Assembly: GCA_017936605.1 (NCBI GenBank)
Contig: JAGBFH010000002.1
Coordinates: forward strand, 1 to 64,000
Reading direction: 5' to 3'
Length of the DNA: 64,000 nucleotides
Source: Tidjanibacter sp.
GTDB lineage: Bacteria > Bacteroidota > Bacteroidia > Bacteroidales > Rikenellaceae
Made by a program: the position numbers and the translations under genes. Positions 17,469-26,128 of the stretch are shown piece after piece (position 1 is the first letter of the stretch; every line of letters begins with the position of its first letter). A model generated the notes under the pieces. The model was given only the letters and a program-made list of their open reading frames with translations. It had not been told where the DNA came from and searched no databases.

Positions 17469-18320
17469 ATGATTATTAGTGGTAAAGATTTGGCCGCCGA
17501 GCTAAAGAAAGAGATGGCTGCCGATGTTGTTAAATACACCGCACAGTATGGTCGCGCCCCTCACCTCGTGGTGATTTTGGTGGGCAATAACCCTGCGAGC
17601 GTCTCCTATGTTACGGGCAAAGCCAAAGACTCCGAGGAGGTCGGATTTAAGAATACTACCATCGTCAAAGACGAGAGCATCAGCGAGGCAGAGCTCGTGG
17701 CGCTTATCGAAGAGCTCAATGCAGACAAAGAGGTGGACGGCATTTTGGTGCAACTTCCTCTTCCTAAGCACATTAGCGAGGACAAGATTATCGCCACCAT
17801 CAGCAAAGAGAAGGATGTTGACGGTTTTCACCCCCTGAATGTGGCGGCCCTGTGGCAGAAACAGCCGTGCGTGCTCCCCTGCACCCCTAAGGGTGTAATA
17901 AAGCTGCTCCAAAAGGCAGGCGTGGAGATTGCAGGCAAGAGGGCTGTGGTGCTCGGCAGGAGCAACATCGTGGGCCTTCCCGTATCGAAACTCCTTTTGG
18001 ACCACAACGCAACGGTTACTATGTGTCATAGCCGCACCCAGAATCTGGCCGAGATTACCCGCCAGGCCGACATCTTGGTTGTGGCCATCGGCAAACCCAA
18101 GTTCGTGACGGCCGATATGGTGGGCGAGGGTGCCGCAGTGATTGATGTGGGTGTGAATCGCGACCCCGAGAGCGGCAAACTCTGTGGCGATGTAGACTTC
18201 GAGGCTTGCAAAGAGAAGGCTTCGGTCATCACCCCCGTGCCGGGTGGTTGCGGTCCTATGACCCGCTGCTGCCTGATGGAGAATACAATTGAGTGTTACT
18301 TGAATCAAATGAATAAATAG
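17469..18320 (+). CDS. folD: Methylene-THF dehydrogenase/methenyl-THF cyclohydrolase
   Basis: Oxidises methylene-THF to methenyl-THF and hydrolyses it to 10-formyl-THF. The protein has 283 residues. Seen: SYVTGKAKDSEEVG with the catalytic Tyr47 and Lys51, VDGILVQLPLPKHI, and the NADP-binding VVLGRSNIVGLPVSKLL. It provides the formyl donor used by PurN and PurH in the same operon, which explains its place between purD and purB. Only 2 bases separate it from purB. Confidence 0.96.
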   Translation: MIISGKDLAAELKKEMAADVVKYTAQYGRAPHLVVILVGNNPASVSYVTGKAKDSEEVGFKNTTIVKDESISEAELVALIEELNADKEVDGILVQLPLPKHISEDKIIATISKEKDVDGFHPLNVAALWQKQPCVLPCTPKGVIKLLQKAGVEIAGKRAVVLGRSNIVGLPVSKLLLDHNATVTMCHSRTQNLAEITRQADILVVAIGKPKFVTADMVGEGAAVIDVGVNRDPESGKLCGDVDFEACKEKASVITPVPGGCGPMTRCCLMENTIECYLNQMNK

Positions 18321-18322
18321 TT

Positions 18323-19621
18323 ATGGTAGAGAGATATGGGCGCGATGTGATGCGTCAGGTTTGGACCGAGGAGAACAAGTTTAATGCCTATCTGAAGGTT
18401 GAGATTCTTGCAGCCGAGGCTTGGCGAGAGCTGGGCGTTGTGCCTGCCGAGGATGTCGAGAAACTCTGGGCAAAGGCCTCATTCAGCATCGACCGCATCA
18501 AAGAGATAGAGCTTCAGACCCGCCACGACATCGTGGCATTCACCCGCACCGTGAGCGAGTCGCTCGGCGAGGAGAGAAAGTGGGTACACTATGGTCTGAC
18601 AAGCACCGATGTGGTGGACACCGCCAACGGCTACCTCTTCCTTCAGGCCAACAAGATTATCGAGGAGGACCTTATAAAGTATATGGAGGTTCTGAAGAAG
18701 CAGGCCCTGAGGTTCAAATACACCCCCTGCATTGGTCGTACCCACGGCATCCACGCCGACATCACCTCCTTTGGTCTTAAATGGGTGCTTTGGTATGAGG
18801 AGATGAGGCGCAATCTGGAGCGTTTCCGCACTGCCGCACGCGGTGTGGAGGTGGGCAAGATTAGTGGCGCAGTGGGCAACTTCGCCAACATTCCTCCCTT
18901 TGTGCAGGACTATGTGTGCGAGAAGCTCGGCATCGATAGCGCAAACATCTCCACTCAGGTCATCCAGCGCGACAGACACGCATACTATATGGCCACTCTG
19001 GCTGTGATTGGTGCAAGCCTTGAGCAGATGGCTCTCGAGATTCGCAATCTCCAGCGCACCGAGGTGCACGAGGTGGAGGAGGCATTCGGCAAGGGTCAGA
19101 AGGGCTCGAGCGCTATGCCCCACAAGCGTAACCCCATCAGCAGCGAGAACATCTGCGGCTGTGCAAGGGTGCTGAGGGGCTATATGGCCACTGCCTATGA
19201 CAATGTGGCACTCTGGCACGAGAGGGACATCTCCCACTCGGCCACCGAGCGTATCATTATGCCCGACGCAACCATCCTTTTGGACTATATGCTCAACCGT
19301 ATGATGGGCATCCTGGAGAATCTGGTGGTATTTGAGGAGCAGATGAGGGCCAACATCTACCGCACAAATGGCGTAATCTTTGCCCAGAGAGTCATGAATG
19401 CTCTGATTGATAAGGGCTTTGCAAGGGAGAAGGCCTACGATACCGTTCAGCCCGTAGCAATGAGGGCTATGGCCGAGGGTGCTTCCTATCAGGAGCTTCT
19501 GAAGGAGGAGCCCACCGTTAAGGCTACGCTCACCGAAGAGGAGCTCGCTTCGTGCTTCACGCTGGAGTACTATATGAAGAATGTGGATTATATTTTCAAA
19601 CGCAATAAAATAGAGGAGTAA
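18323..19621 (+). CDS. purB: Adenylosuccinate lyase
   Basis: Acts twice: SAICAR to AICAR plus fumarate, and adenylosuccinate to AMP plus fumarate. It has 432 residues of the fumarase/aspartase superfamily. Seen: YGLTSTDVVDTANG (about 90-103), GRTHGIHADI with the catalytic His, and the flexible signature loop KGSSAMPHKRNPI. The length matches the Bacillus-type enzyme. It is followed 7 bases later by purA, which makes its second substrate. Confidence 0.97.
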   Translation: MVERYGRDVMRQVWTEENKFNAYLKVEILAAEAWRELGVVPAEDVEKLWAKASFSIDRIKEIELQTRHDIVAFTRTVSESLGEERKWVHYGLTSTDVVDTANGYLFLQANKIIEEDLIKYMEVLKKQALRFKYTPCIGRTHGIHADITSFGLKWVLWYEEMRRNLERFRTAARGVEVGKISGAVGNFANIPPFVQDYVCEKLGIDSANISTQVIQRDRHAYYMATLAVIGASLEQMALEIRNLQRTEVHEVEEAFGKGQKGSSAMPHKRNPISSENICGCARVLRGYMATAYDNVALWHERDISHSATERIIMPDATILLDYMLNRMMGILENLVVFEEQMRANIYRTNGVIFAQRVMNALIDKGFAREKAYDTVQPVAMRAMAEGASYQELLKEEPTVKATLTEEELASCFTLEYYMKNVDYIFKRNKIEE

Positions 19622-19628
19622 AGGAGAG

Positions 19629-20921
19629 ATGTCAGAAAGATTGGTTGTAATAGGGTCGCAATGGGGCGACGAGGGAAAGGGTAAAATCACGGACTACTTT
19701 GCCTGCAAGGCAGATATGGTCGTGCGCTATCAGGGTGGCAACAATGCGGGCCACACGGTAGTCTTCGACGGCCATAAATACTCCTTGCAGAGTATCCCTT
19801 CGGGAATCTTCAACCCCAAAACCAAAAATGTGATGGCCAACGGTATGGTCATCAACCCACAGAGCGTGGTGGACGAGCTCGAAAGGCTCCACTCGCAGGG
19901 CATTACCGACTATCAGCTCTACATATCCGACCGTGCGGCTGTTGTTATGCCCTATCACGCAGCCCTGGACGGTGCCTACGAGAGCCTCAAAGGGGGCAAG
20001 CAGATTGGCACCACCAAGAAGGGTATCGGTCCTGCCTATTCGGACAAGTATAGCCGTGTGGGCATCCGTATGGGTGACCTGCTGGAGCCCGACTACTTCG
20101 CCGAGAGATTGAGGGCCGCTCTGGAGGTGAAAAATATGGAGCTCAGGATGTTGGGCCTTGAGACCTTTGAGTTCGAGGCTGTCTATGAGCAGTATATGGC
20201 TCTGGCCGCAAAGATTGGCCATATGATTTGCGACACCTCGGCTCTGATTAATGAGGCGCTCGAGAGCAATGCGAAAGTCTTATTTGAGGGCGCACAGGGT
20301 ATGATGCTCTGCATCGACCACGGCACCTATCCCTATGTGACCTCTTCGACCCCTTCGTCGGCGAGCGTGCCCGTAGGCGCAGGTGTTTCGCCTAAGTGGA
20401 TTGATAATGTACTGGGCGTTGCCAAAGCATATTGCACAAGGGTGGGCGAGGGTCCTTTCCCTACCGAGCTCTTCGATAGCAGAGCCGAGGAGATTCGAGA
20501 GCGTGGACACGAATATGGCACCGTGACGGGTCGTCCCCGCAGGGTGGGTTGGTTCGACGCTGTGGTGGCTCGCTATGTGAGCCGTCTGGCGGGTATCGAC
20601 TCGTGGGCTCTGATGCTCTTCGATGTTCTCTCGGGCCTCGACAAGGTATCCATCTGCGTGGGCTATGAGGTCGACGGTCAGGTAATAGACAATCCCCCTG
20701 CGACCATCGCAAAACTGGCGCGCTGCAAACCCGTACTGATTGAGCTCGAGGGTTGGAAGGAGGACATCTCTGATGTCAAGAGTTTTGACGCTCTGCCCGA
20801 GGCTGCCAAGGCTTATGTAAGGAAAATTGAGGAGGTTACGGGTGTGAAAGTGGGTGTCATCTCCGTTGGTGCCGACCGCTCGAAGACCATCATTATTGAC
20901 GAAAGATTGAAGAATTTTTAA
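19629..20921 (+). CDS. purA: Adenylosuccinate synthetase
   Basis: Joins IMP and aspartate using GTP, the first step from IMP to AMP. It has 430 residues. Seen: QWGDEGKGKITD (11-22) with Asp14 and Lys17, GNNAGHTV with the catalytic His, the GTTKKGIGPAYSDK loop, and a C-terminal nucleotide-binding region with SVGADRSKTI. The GTP requirement balances AMP against GMP output; guaB and guaA for the other branch come next. Confidence 0.97.
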   Translation: MSERLVVIGSQWGDEGKGKITDYFACKADMVVRYQGGNNAGHTVVFDGHKYSLQSIPSGIFNPKTKNVMANGMVINPQSVVDELERLHSQGITDYQLYISDRAAVVMPYHAALDGAYESLKGGKQIGTTKKGIGPAYSDKYSRVGIRMGDLLEPDYFAERLRAALEVKNMELRMLGLETFEFEAVYEQYMALAAKIGHMICDTSALINEALESNAKVLFEGAQGMMLCIDHGTYPYVTSSTPSSASVPVGAGVSPKWIDNVLGVAKAYCTRVGEGPFPTELFDSRAEEIRERGHEYGTVTGRPRRVGWFDAVVARYVSRLAGIDSWALMLFDVLSGLDKVSICVGYEVDGQVIDNPPATIAKLARCKPVLIELEGWKEDISDVKSFDALPEAAKAYVRKIEEVTGVKVGVISVGADRSKTIIIDERLKNF

Positions 20922-20933
20922 TACCATACAACT

Positions 20934-22406
20934 ATGTCGTTCGTAGAAGAAAAAATTGCACAAGAGGGTATGACCTTCGACGATGTGCTACTGATTCCGG
21001 CCTACTCCGAGGTGACCCCCAATATGGTAACTCTCGGTAGCCGTTTTTCGCGCAATATCCGTCTGAATATCCCCATCGTTTCGGCCGCAATGGACACTGT
21101 GACCGAGGCAGAGATGGCTATAGCTATTGCCCGCGAGGGTGGTATCGGCGTGGTCCACAAGAATATGTCCATCACCGCACAAGCCGCACAGGTGAGGAAG
21201 GTGAAGAGGGCCGAGAGCGGTATGATTTACGACCCGGTGACCATCACCAAGGAGGCCACCGTGGGTGACGCCCTGAGACTTATGAAAGAGAACCACATTG
21301 GCGGTATTCCCGTAGTGGATGAGCAGATGAAGCTCATTGGCATTGTGACCAACCGCGACCTTAGGTTCCAGACCGATATGCACCTCTCGATAGCGGAGGT
21401 TATGACCTGTGAGAATCTGGTTACGACCACCAACCCCGACCTTCAGGAGGCTTCGCAGATTCTGCTGAAAAACAAGATTGAGAAACTGCCCGTGGTTGAC
21501 AATGACGGCAAACTCATTGGACTTATCACCTACCGCGACATCACCAAGATTCAGGACTATCCCAATGCGTGCAAGGACGACAAGGGTCGACTGAGAGTAG
21601 CTGCGGGTGTGGGCGTAACGAGCGACACCCTCGACAGGGTTAAGGCTCTGGTGGAGGCCGGTGTGGATGCAGTGGTTATCGACACTGCTCACGGCCACTC
21701 GGCAAATGTGACCAACACCCTGAAGAGCGTCAAGGCTGCCTTCCCCGAGATTGATGTGCTGGTGGGTAATATCGCCACAGCCGAGGCTGCCGAGTTCCTC
21801 ATCAAGGCAGGAGCAGACGGCATTAAGGTTGGTATCGGCCCTGGCTCCATCTGCACCACCCGTATCGTTGCGGGCGTGGGCGTACCCCAGCTGACCGCCA
21901 TTTTCAATGCAGCAAAGGTGGCTCACCAGTACGATGTACCCGTTATTGCCGACGGTGGTCTGCGCTACTCGGGCGATGTGGTAAAGGCGCTGGCAGCGGG
22001 TGGCGACTGTGTGATGATGGGCTCGATGCTCGCAGGTGTGGAAGAGTCGCCCGGCGAGACCATTATCTACAACGGCCGTAAGTTCAAATCCTACCGTGGT
22101 ATGGGCTCCATTGAGGCTATGCAGGCAGGCTCCAAGGACCGCTACTTCCAGAGCGAGAAGTGTGACTCGAGCAAGTTTGTGCCCGAGGGCATCGTGGCTC
22201 GAGTTCCCTACAAAGGTACCCTGAGCGAGACCATCTATCAGCTCATCGGCGGTCTGCGTTCGGGTATGGGCTACTGTGGTGCAAAGGATATTGACGCGCT
22301 CCACGAGGCCAAGTTTGTGAAGATTACCTCGGCGGCTGTGGTTGAGAACCACCCCCACGATGTGACCATCACCAAAGAGGCCCCCAACTACACTCGCGGC
22401 GAATAA
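20934..22406 (+). CDS. guaB: IMP dehydrogenase
   Basis: Oxidises IMP to XMP with NAD+, the rate-setting step to GMP. It has 490 residues. A TIM barrel is interrupted by two CBS repeats (about 95-205), seen as [14 protein letters not shown] and [16 protein letters not shown], which bind ATP or GTP in related enzymes. Catalytic Cys307 lies in [12 protein letters not shown], and the flap region has [10 protein letters not shown]. It starts 12 bases after purA. Confidence 0.97.
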   Translation: MSFVEEKIAQEGMTFDDVLLIPAYSEVTPNMVTLGSRFSRNIRLNIPIVSAAMDTVTEAEMAIAIAREGGIGVVHKNMSITAQAAQVRKVKRAESGMIYDPVTITKEATVGDALRLMKENHIGGIPVVDEQMKLIGIVTNRDLRFQTDMHLSIAEVMTCENLVTTTNPDLQEASQILLKNKIEKLPVVDNDGKLIGLITYRDITKIQDYPNACKDDKGRLRVAAGVGVTSDTLDRVKALVEAGVDAVVIDTAHGHSANVTNTLKSVKAAFPEIDVLVGNIATAEAAEFLIKAGADGIKVGIGPGSICTTRIVAGVGVPQLTAIFNAAKVAHQYDVPVIADGGLRYSGDVVKALAAGGDCVMMGSMLAGVEESPGETIIYNGRKFKSYRGMGSIEAMQAGSKDRYFQSEKCDSSKFVPEGIVARVPYKGTLSETIYQLIGGLRSGMGYCGAKDIDALHEAKFVKITSAAVVENHPHDVTITKEAPNYTRGE

Positions 22407-22442
22407 GCAATAATGTAAAATCAATAAACAGAAAGAGAGTAT

Positions 22443-23750
22443 ATGAAACAGGATATGATTGTTGTGCTCGACCTTGGCAGTCACCACAATACGGTGCTCG
22501 CAAGGGCTATTCGCGCACTGGGTGTCTATAGCGAGATTTACCCCCACGACATTACCGCCGAGGAGCTCAAGGCTTTGCCCGGCGTAAAAGGTGTCATTAT
22601 CAACGGTGGCGAGAACAATGTGATTGATGGTCAGGAGATTGATGTTCTCCCCGAGCTTTACACCACCGGCCTTCCCATTATGGCGGCTGGTCACGACAAG
22701 GCCCTCTGTGAGGTGAGGCTCGCTGCCTTTGAGGATGATGAGCAGAGTATCAAGGAGGCGGTGAGGTCGTTTGTGTTTGATGTGTGCAAGGCCGAGGCCA
22801 ACTGGAATATGACCAACTTCGTGAGCGACCAGATTGAACTGGTGCGCCAGCAGGTGGGCGACAAGAAGGTGTTGCTGGCCCTCTCGGGTGGCGTTGATTC
22901 GTCGGTTGTGGCGGCTCTGCTGCTGAAGGCTATCGGCAACAACCTCGTGTGTGTGCACGTCAACCACGGCCTTATGCGCAAGGGCGAGAGCGAGAATGTT
23001 GTGGAGGTTTTTGGCCGACAGCTCAAAGCCAACCTCATCTATGTAGACGCAAGTGAGCGTTTCCTCACGAAGCTCGAGGGCGTAGATGACCCCGAGAAGA
23101 AACGCAAAATCATTGGCAGTGAGTTCATTCGCGTATTCGAGGAGGAGGCACGCAAACTCGACGGCATCGACTTCCTCGGCCAAGGTACCATCTATCCCGA
23201 CATCGTGGAGAGCGGCACCAAGACCGCCAAGATGGTCAAGTCGCACCACAATGTGGGTGGCCTCCCCGAGGATATGAAGTTTGGCCTTGTGGAGCCCCTC
23301 AAACAGCTCTTCAAGGATGAGGTGAGGGCTTGTGGCGTGGAGCTCGGCCTGCCCTACGAGATGGTCTATCGTCAGCCATTCCCCGGTCCCGGTCTGGGTG
23401 TGAGGTGCTTGGGCGCCATCACTCGCGACAGGCTCGAGGCCGTAAGGGAGAGCGACGCTATCTTGAGGGAGGAGTTCGCCAAGGCCGGCCTCGACAAGAA
23501 GGTTTGGCAGTACTTCACCATTGTGCCCGACTTCAAGTCGGTGGGCGTGAAGAACAATGCCCGCTCGTATGACTGGCCCGTGATTATCCGCGCCGTCAAC
23601 ACCATCGACGCAATGACCGCCACCATTGAGCATATCGACTGGGAGATTCTCGACCGCATCACCCACCGCATTCTCTCCGAGGTGCCCAATGTAAACCGCG
23701 TCTGCTACGATATGTCGCCCAAACCCTCGGCAACCATCGAGTGGGAGTAG
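22443..23750 (+). CDS. guaA: GMP synthase with degenerate, shortened glutaminase domain
   Basis: Amination of XMP to GMP. The synthetase part is complete: the PPi loop LALSGGVDSSV (146-154), KSHHNVGGLPEDM, the PFPGPGLGVR loop and the C-terminal dimerisation domain ending KPSATIEWE. The N-terminal class I glutaminase is only about 115 residues instead of about 195. Its first strands remain (VLDLGSHHNTVLARAI, VIINGGENN), but where PVLGICYGMQ is expected there is LPIMAAGHDKAL with no cysteine, and the His-Glu region is missing before SFVFDVC. Total is 435 residues against about 510. The enzyme probably uses free ammonia or a partner glutaminase (inference). Confidence 0.93.
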   Translation: MKQDMIVVLDLGSHHNTVLARAIRALGVYSEIYPHDITAEELKALPGVKGVIINGGENNVIDGQEIDVLPELYTTGLPIMAAGHDKALCEVRLAAFEDDEQSIKEAVRSFVFDVCKAEANWNMTNFVSDQIELVRQQVGDKKVLLALSGGVDSSVVAALLLKAIGNNLVCVHVNHGLMRKGESENVVEVFGRQLKANLIYVDASERFLTKLEGVDDPEKKRKIIGSEFIRVFEEEARKLDGIDFLGQGTIYPDIVESGTKTAKMVKSHHNVGGLPEDMKFGLVEPLKQLFKDEVRACGVELGLPYEMVYRQPFPGPGLGVRCLGAITRDRLEAVRESDAILREEFAKAGLDKKVWQYFTIVPDFKSVGVKNNARSYDWPVIIRAVNTIDAMTATIEHIDWEILDRITHRILSEVPNVNRVCYDMSPKPSATIEWE

Positions 23751-23773
23751 GGCAGAAGAAAAAATATTGTTAT

Positions 23774-24337
23774 ATGGGAAAGAATATTTTGGTCGTTGTT
23801 GACTACCAATACGACTTCTATCACCCCAGTGGTGCCCTCTATGTCGAGGGCGGCGAGAGGCTCTACAACAACATCCTGAGGCTCATTCCTCAGTTCGATG
23901 GCGTTGTCTTCACCCAAGACTGGCACCCTCTCGACCATTGCAGCTTCAAGGCAAATGGCGGCATTTGGCCCGTTCACTGCGTGAATAATACTATTGGCGC
24001 GGGAATCCCCGTAGAGATGCTCCAAGCCGCCAGGGATTACACCATCTTCCTGAAAGGCTGCAATACCAATAAGGAGGAGTATGGAGCCTTTGCCAGCCCC
24101 GATTTCCGCAGCACTGTGGAGTCGGTGGCAAAGGGGCGTGAAGCCGAGATTGAGAGCGTTGTGGTCTGTGGTATTGCTGGCGACTACTGCGTGCTCGAGA
24201 CGCTCAAGAATATCGTGGGAGAGATTGGCTCCGAAAGGGTTAAGGTCTTCCTCGATGGCGTTGCAAGCATCGACGGCGGCACCGCCATTGGCGCCTATAT
24301 GCAGGAGCAGAGCATTGCAGAGTTCAAAGCCGAGTAA
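23774..24337 (+). CDS. pncA: Nicotinamidase-like cysteine hydrolase
   Basis: Isochorismatase-fold hydrolase of 187 residues that probably converts nicotinamide to nicotinate for NAD salvage. The triad Asp10, Lys94 and Cys139 is visible (VVVDYQYDF, IFLKGCN, AGDYCVLETL), with metal ligands Asp49, His51 and His55 in TQDWHPLDHCSF. An earlier in-frame ATG (23741) overlaps guaA; the start at 23774 puts the conserved first strand at the N terminus. It is the last gene before the terminator at 24369. NAD is needed by GuaB and PyrK, which may explain the neighbourhood. Substrate is inferred from motifs. Confidence 0.85.
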   Translation: MGKNILVVVDYQYDFYHPSGALYVEGGERLYNNILRLIPQFDGVVFTQDWHPLDHCSFKANGGIWPVHCVNNTIGAGIPVEMLQAARDYTIFLKGCNTNKEEYGAFASPDFRSTVESVAKGREAEIESVVVCGIAGDYCVLETLKNIVGEIGSERVKVFLDGVASIDGGTAIGAYMQEQSIAEFKAE

Positions 24338-24368
24338 CCCACTCCGCTGCAACCAATCTTCAATAGAA

Positions 24369-24398
24369 AAAGCACCTCGCAAAAGAGGTGCTTTTTTT
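24369..24398 (+). terminator. Terminator of the purine operon
   Basis: A 10-bp stem AAAGCACCTC with GAGGTGCTTT (24369-24378 and 24385-24394) and a T-run to 24398, 32 bases after pncA. A near-identical stem is used at 26098-26127. Confidence 0.9.
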
Positions 24399-24472
24399 AT
24401 TGTCGCACCAATGCTATGTGCCCTTAGGCGCTCCTTTTTAGCACCGTTGTTGTCTTTTGCGAAAAAAGTTTC

Positions 24473-24480
24473 TATCTTTG
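24473..24480 (+). promoter_or_regulatory. Minus-7 element of structured RNA copy A
   Basis: TATCTTTG matches TAnnTTTG. The similarity to the second copy of the element starts a few bases before this box, so promoter and RNA are conserved together; the partner box is TATATTTG at 46450. Confidence 0.65.
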
Positions 24481-24486
24481 TGGTGT

Positions 24487-24765
24487 CGTGGGCCATTATG
24501 GTCCGTCGGCAGACATATTTTTTGATGAAAGTGTATTAGCTTTTATCCTCATTGAGAAATCTGGAAAATTTCAAATGCTACGAGGAAAGCATCGCACTCG
24601 TCACTCCGTATTGCATTGTTTTTGGGGTGTTCTATCCCATACTCATTCGATACGAGTGTGGGGTATGTTTTTTCGTAGCAAGGTATTCCAGAACCTCTCA
24701 ATGAATTAACTAATCGACTCCACACTTTCTTTTTGTTTATACTTTACCATATTGGAGTTGTGTGG
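24487..24765 (+). ncRNA. Structured RNA element, copy A (paralogous leader RNA)
   Basis: Pairings read by eye: hairpin GGGCCA/TGGTCC (24490-24504); GATGAAAG/CTTTTATC (24524-24547); three long-range helices ATTGAGA 24551-24557 with TCTCAAT 24696-24702, TCTGGAA 24560-24566 with TTCCAGA 24686-24692, and TGCTACGA 24576-24583 with TCGTAGCA 24673-24680; inside them CACTCC/GGGGTG (24602-24607, 24624-24629) and CACTCGT 24595-24601 with ACGAGTG 24652-24658, which competes with CCCATACTC 24636-24644 and GAGTGTGGG 24654-24662. A last hairpin pairs 24715-24722 with 24753-24760. The same helices recur at 46464-46740 with different bases. It ends about 77 bases before a secreted-protein gene. Family unknown to me. 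Confidence 0.8.
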
Positions 24766-24841
24766 TTTGGGAGCAATTTATTGTTCCAATTTAGTGTGTT
24801 ACACTATATTACAAACATACATTAACTTAAACTTTTCAACT

Positions 24842-25315
24842 ATGAAGACAAAATTTATGCTTTTGGTTGCGCTGTTTGCGCTTGTGTCGACAACTGTTTC
24901 CGCCCAGTTCTACAAACCCAAAAGGGTGGCTATTACCGAGGTGGTGGACAAAAGTGGCGAAATGGCAGAGGGTACAAAGACATTCATTCGCAGCGCCTTG
25001 ACCGATGCCATCACCAACTCCGAGGGTTATGTAGGCTTTGCCACCATCTGTTTTGTATCGCTTGAGGTAGACTTCGACAAGACCGGCAATATCTCATCCT
25101 CTACACTCACCTATGTAGAGAAACAGGAGGGCGACTATATTTTGGTTTCTGAGGTGACACCTTTGGATAAAAGGACCGTACTGCTCAATGCACGCATTGT
25201 AAGCGTTTCCGATGGCAAGATTGTATCCTCTTCTTCGGTTCGCACCGTAGCCGATATTGATTGTTTGCGTTCGGCTTGCAATCAGCTTTGTTTCAAACTT
25301 GTAGGCGCAATCTAA
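24842..25315 (+). CDS. Small secreted protein, CsgG/LpoB-like in outline
   Basis: 157 residues. A signal peptide (MKTKFMLLVALFALV, cleavage after VSA near residue 21) sends it out of the cytoplasm. The mature part starts VAITEVVDKSGEMAEGTK, then alternating strands and helices with ALTDAITNSEGY. This pattern (strand, 'd.sg', a helix, a short polar tract) is like the N-terminal fold of CsgG, LpoB and TolB, but identity is too low to name a function. The start at 24842 is preferred because it places the signal peptide first. It is the first gene after RNA element A; the next gene, 15 bases on, looks like a relative. Confidence 0.75.
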   Translation: MKTKFMLLVALFALVSTTVSAQFYKPKRVAITEVVDKSGEMAEGTKTFIRSALTDAITNSEGYVGFATICFVSLEVDFDKTGNISSSTLTYVEKQEGDYILVSEVTPLDKRTVLLNARIVSVSDGKIVSSSSVRTVADIDCLRSACNQLCFKLVGAI

Positions 25316-25330
25316 ATCTAATTATTTGCA

Positions 25331-25894
25331 ATGAGTCGCAGATTATATACTCTATTTTTGTGCTTGGCGATGCTCTTCCCGAACATCGCCAAGGCACAAG
25401 ATTTCAATATCTTCGCAAAACAAAGGGTTGTCATTGCAGATATTATAGATATGAATGACCGCCCGTTGAGCGACGCCATCAAGAGCGTCGTACGCACAAA
25501 TATTATTGAAGAGTGCACCAATTCCGATGATTTCGAAGTGTATGAGGTGAATATGGATGATATTCGCCAGCAGATTATTGCCGATGGTCAGACCCCTTCT
25601 TTTGCTAATATCTGCAAAGCTATAGGCAGTAGCGCAGATTACATCAACTTCACCAGTATCAAGGCAAGCGCCTCTACCATCGGTTCGCGTAATGTGACGA
25701 TATTCATCACCTGTTCTCTCTATCGAATCGGGACAGCCTCCGAGATATTGGTCCACAGCGAAGAAGCAGAGCCAAACTCCGAAGCCATCTCCGCCGCCAC
25801 TTCCAACTTGGTTGCCAAACTTATCGGAACAAAGCCCAAAACCTCTGCTCGAAAATATAAAGCATATGTAATAGATGCAAGGGTAAGGCGATGA
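25331..25894 (+). CDS. Secreted protein related to its upstream neighbour
   Basis: 187 residues with a signal peptide (LYTLFLCLAMLF, cleavage after AKA near residue 22). The mature part opens QRVVIADIIDMNDRPLSDAIKSVVR, matching the RVAITEVVD opening of the preceding protein, and ends in a basic tail KPKTSARKYKAYVIDARVRR. Function not recognised. Same CsgG/LpoB/TolB-like outline as its neighbour, at low confidence. The stop codon overlaps an ATG that opens a 24-codon fragment (see 25891). The pair probably arose by duplication. Confidence 0.7.
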   Translation: MSRRLYTLFLCLAMLFPNIAKAQDFNIFAKQRVVIADIIDMNDRPLSDAIKSVVRTNIIEECTNSDDFEVYEVNMDDIRQQIIADGQTPSFANICKAIGSSADYINFTSIKASASTIGSRNVTIFITCSLYRIGTASEILVHSEEAEPNSEAISAATSNLVAKLIGTKPKTSARKYKAYVIDARVRR

Positions 25895-25965
25895 GCTATG
25901 TCGGCGACACCTACTACCGCAATAAGAGCGACTACGACTATGTGCGCGCCGTGTCCGCTTTTTAA
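25891..25965 (+). pseudogene. Fragment resembling the tail of a DUF1566/FISUMP-type protein
   Basis: 24 codons after an ATG that overlaps the preceding stop. The ending YYRNKSDYDYVRAVSAF resembles the C-terminal 'K...YVRPV' signature of DUF1566 and Fibrobacter paralogous (FISUMP) domains. Nothing upstream in this frame encodes the rest of such a domain, so it is probably the remnant of a gene whose body was lost. It could also be a translated chance ORF. The lipoprotein after the second RNA copy (46782) has a C-terminal region of the same kind. Confidence 0.4.
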
Positions 25966-26005
25966 TTATTAGGCTTTAGGGGTAGAGCAGAGGCTTTACT
26001 CTTTG

Positions 26006-26036
26006 GCGGTGCGCTTTCGGGCGCACCGCTTTTTTT
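26006..26036 (+). terminator. Terminator after the secreted-protein pair
   Basis: 9-bp perfect stem GCGGTGCGC with GCGCACCGC (26006-26014, 26021-26029) and seven T. Confidence 0.9.
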
Positions 26037-26097
26037 GACATCGAATCATCCATTTTATTTTTGTTGGTTGACTTTAGACCTTGGACTTTAGACAACA

Positions 26098-26127
26098 AAA
26101 AAGCACCTCGCCTTTGAGGTGCTTTTT
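26098..26127. terminator. Bidirectional terminator between convergent genes
   Basis: 12-bp stem with A-tract and T-tract on either side (26098-26109 and 26116-26127), directly after truA on the minus strand. Its core AAGCACCTC is the same as in the terminator at 24369, which may reflect copying of a favoured terminator. Confidence 0.8.
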
Positions 26128-26128
26128 G

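Noticed and set aside
22443..22790. Frameshift as cause of the damaged GuaA glutaminase
   Set aside because: Only about 100 bases lie between the last conserved strand and the intact SFVFDVC segment, too few to hold the lost part in another frame; the frame is continuous.
20988..23666. 892-codon open frame on the minus strand opposite guaB and guaA
   Set aside because: It lies opposite two well-supported genes with clear motifs, and its residue make-up (rich in His, Leu, Val, Asn) is what antisense reading of these codons gives.
24487..24765. RNA elements as a mobile element or insertion sequence
   Set aside because: No inverted ends, no target duplication and no transposase; differences between copies compensate base-pairing, which mobile-element decay would not give.
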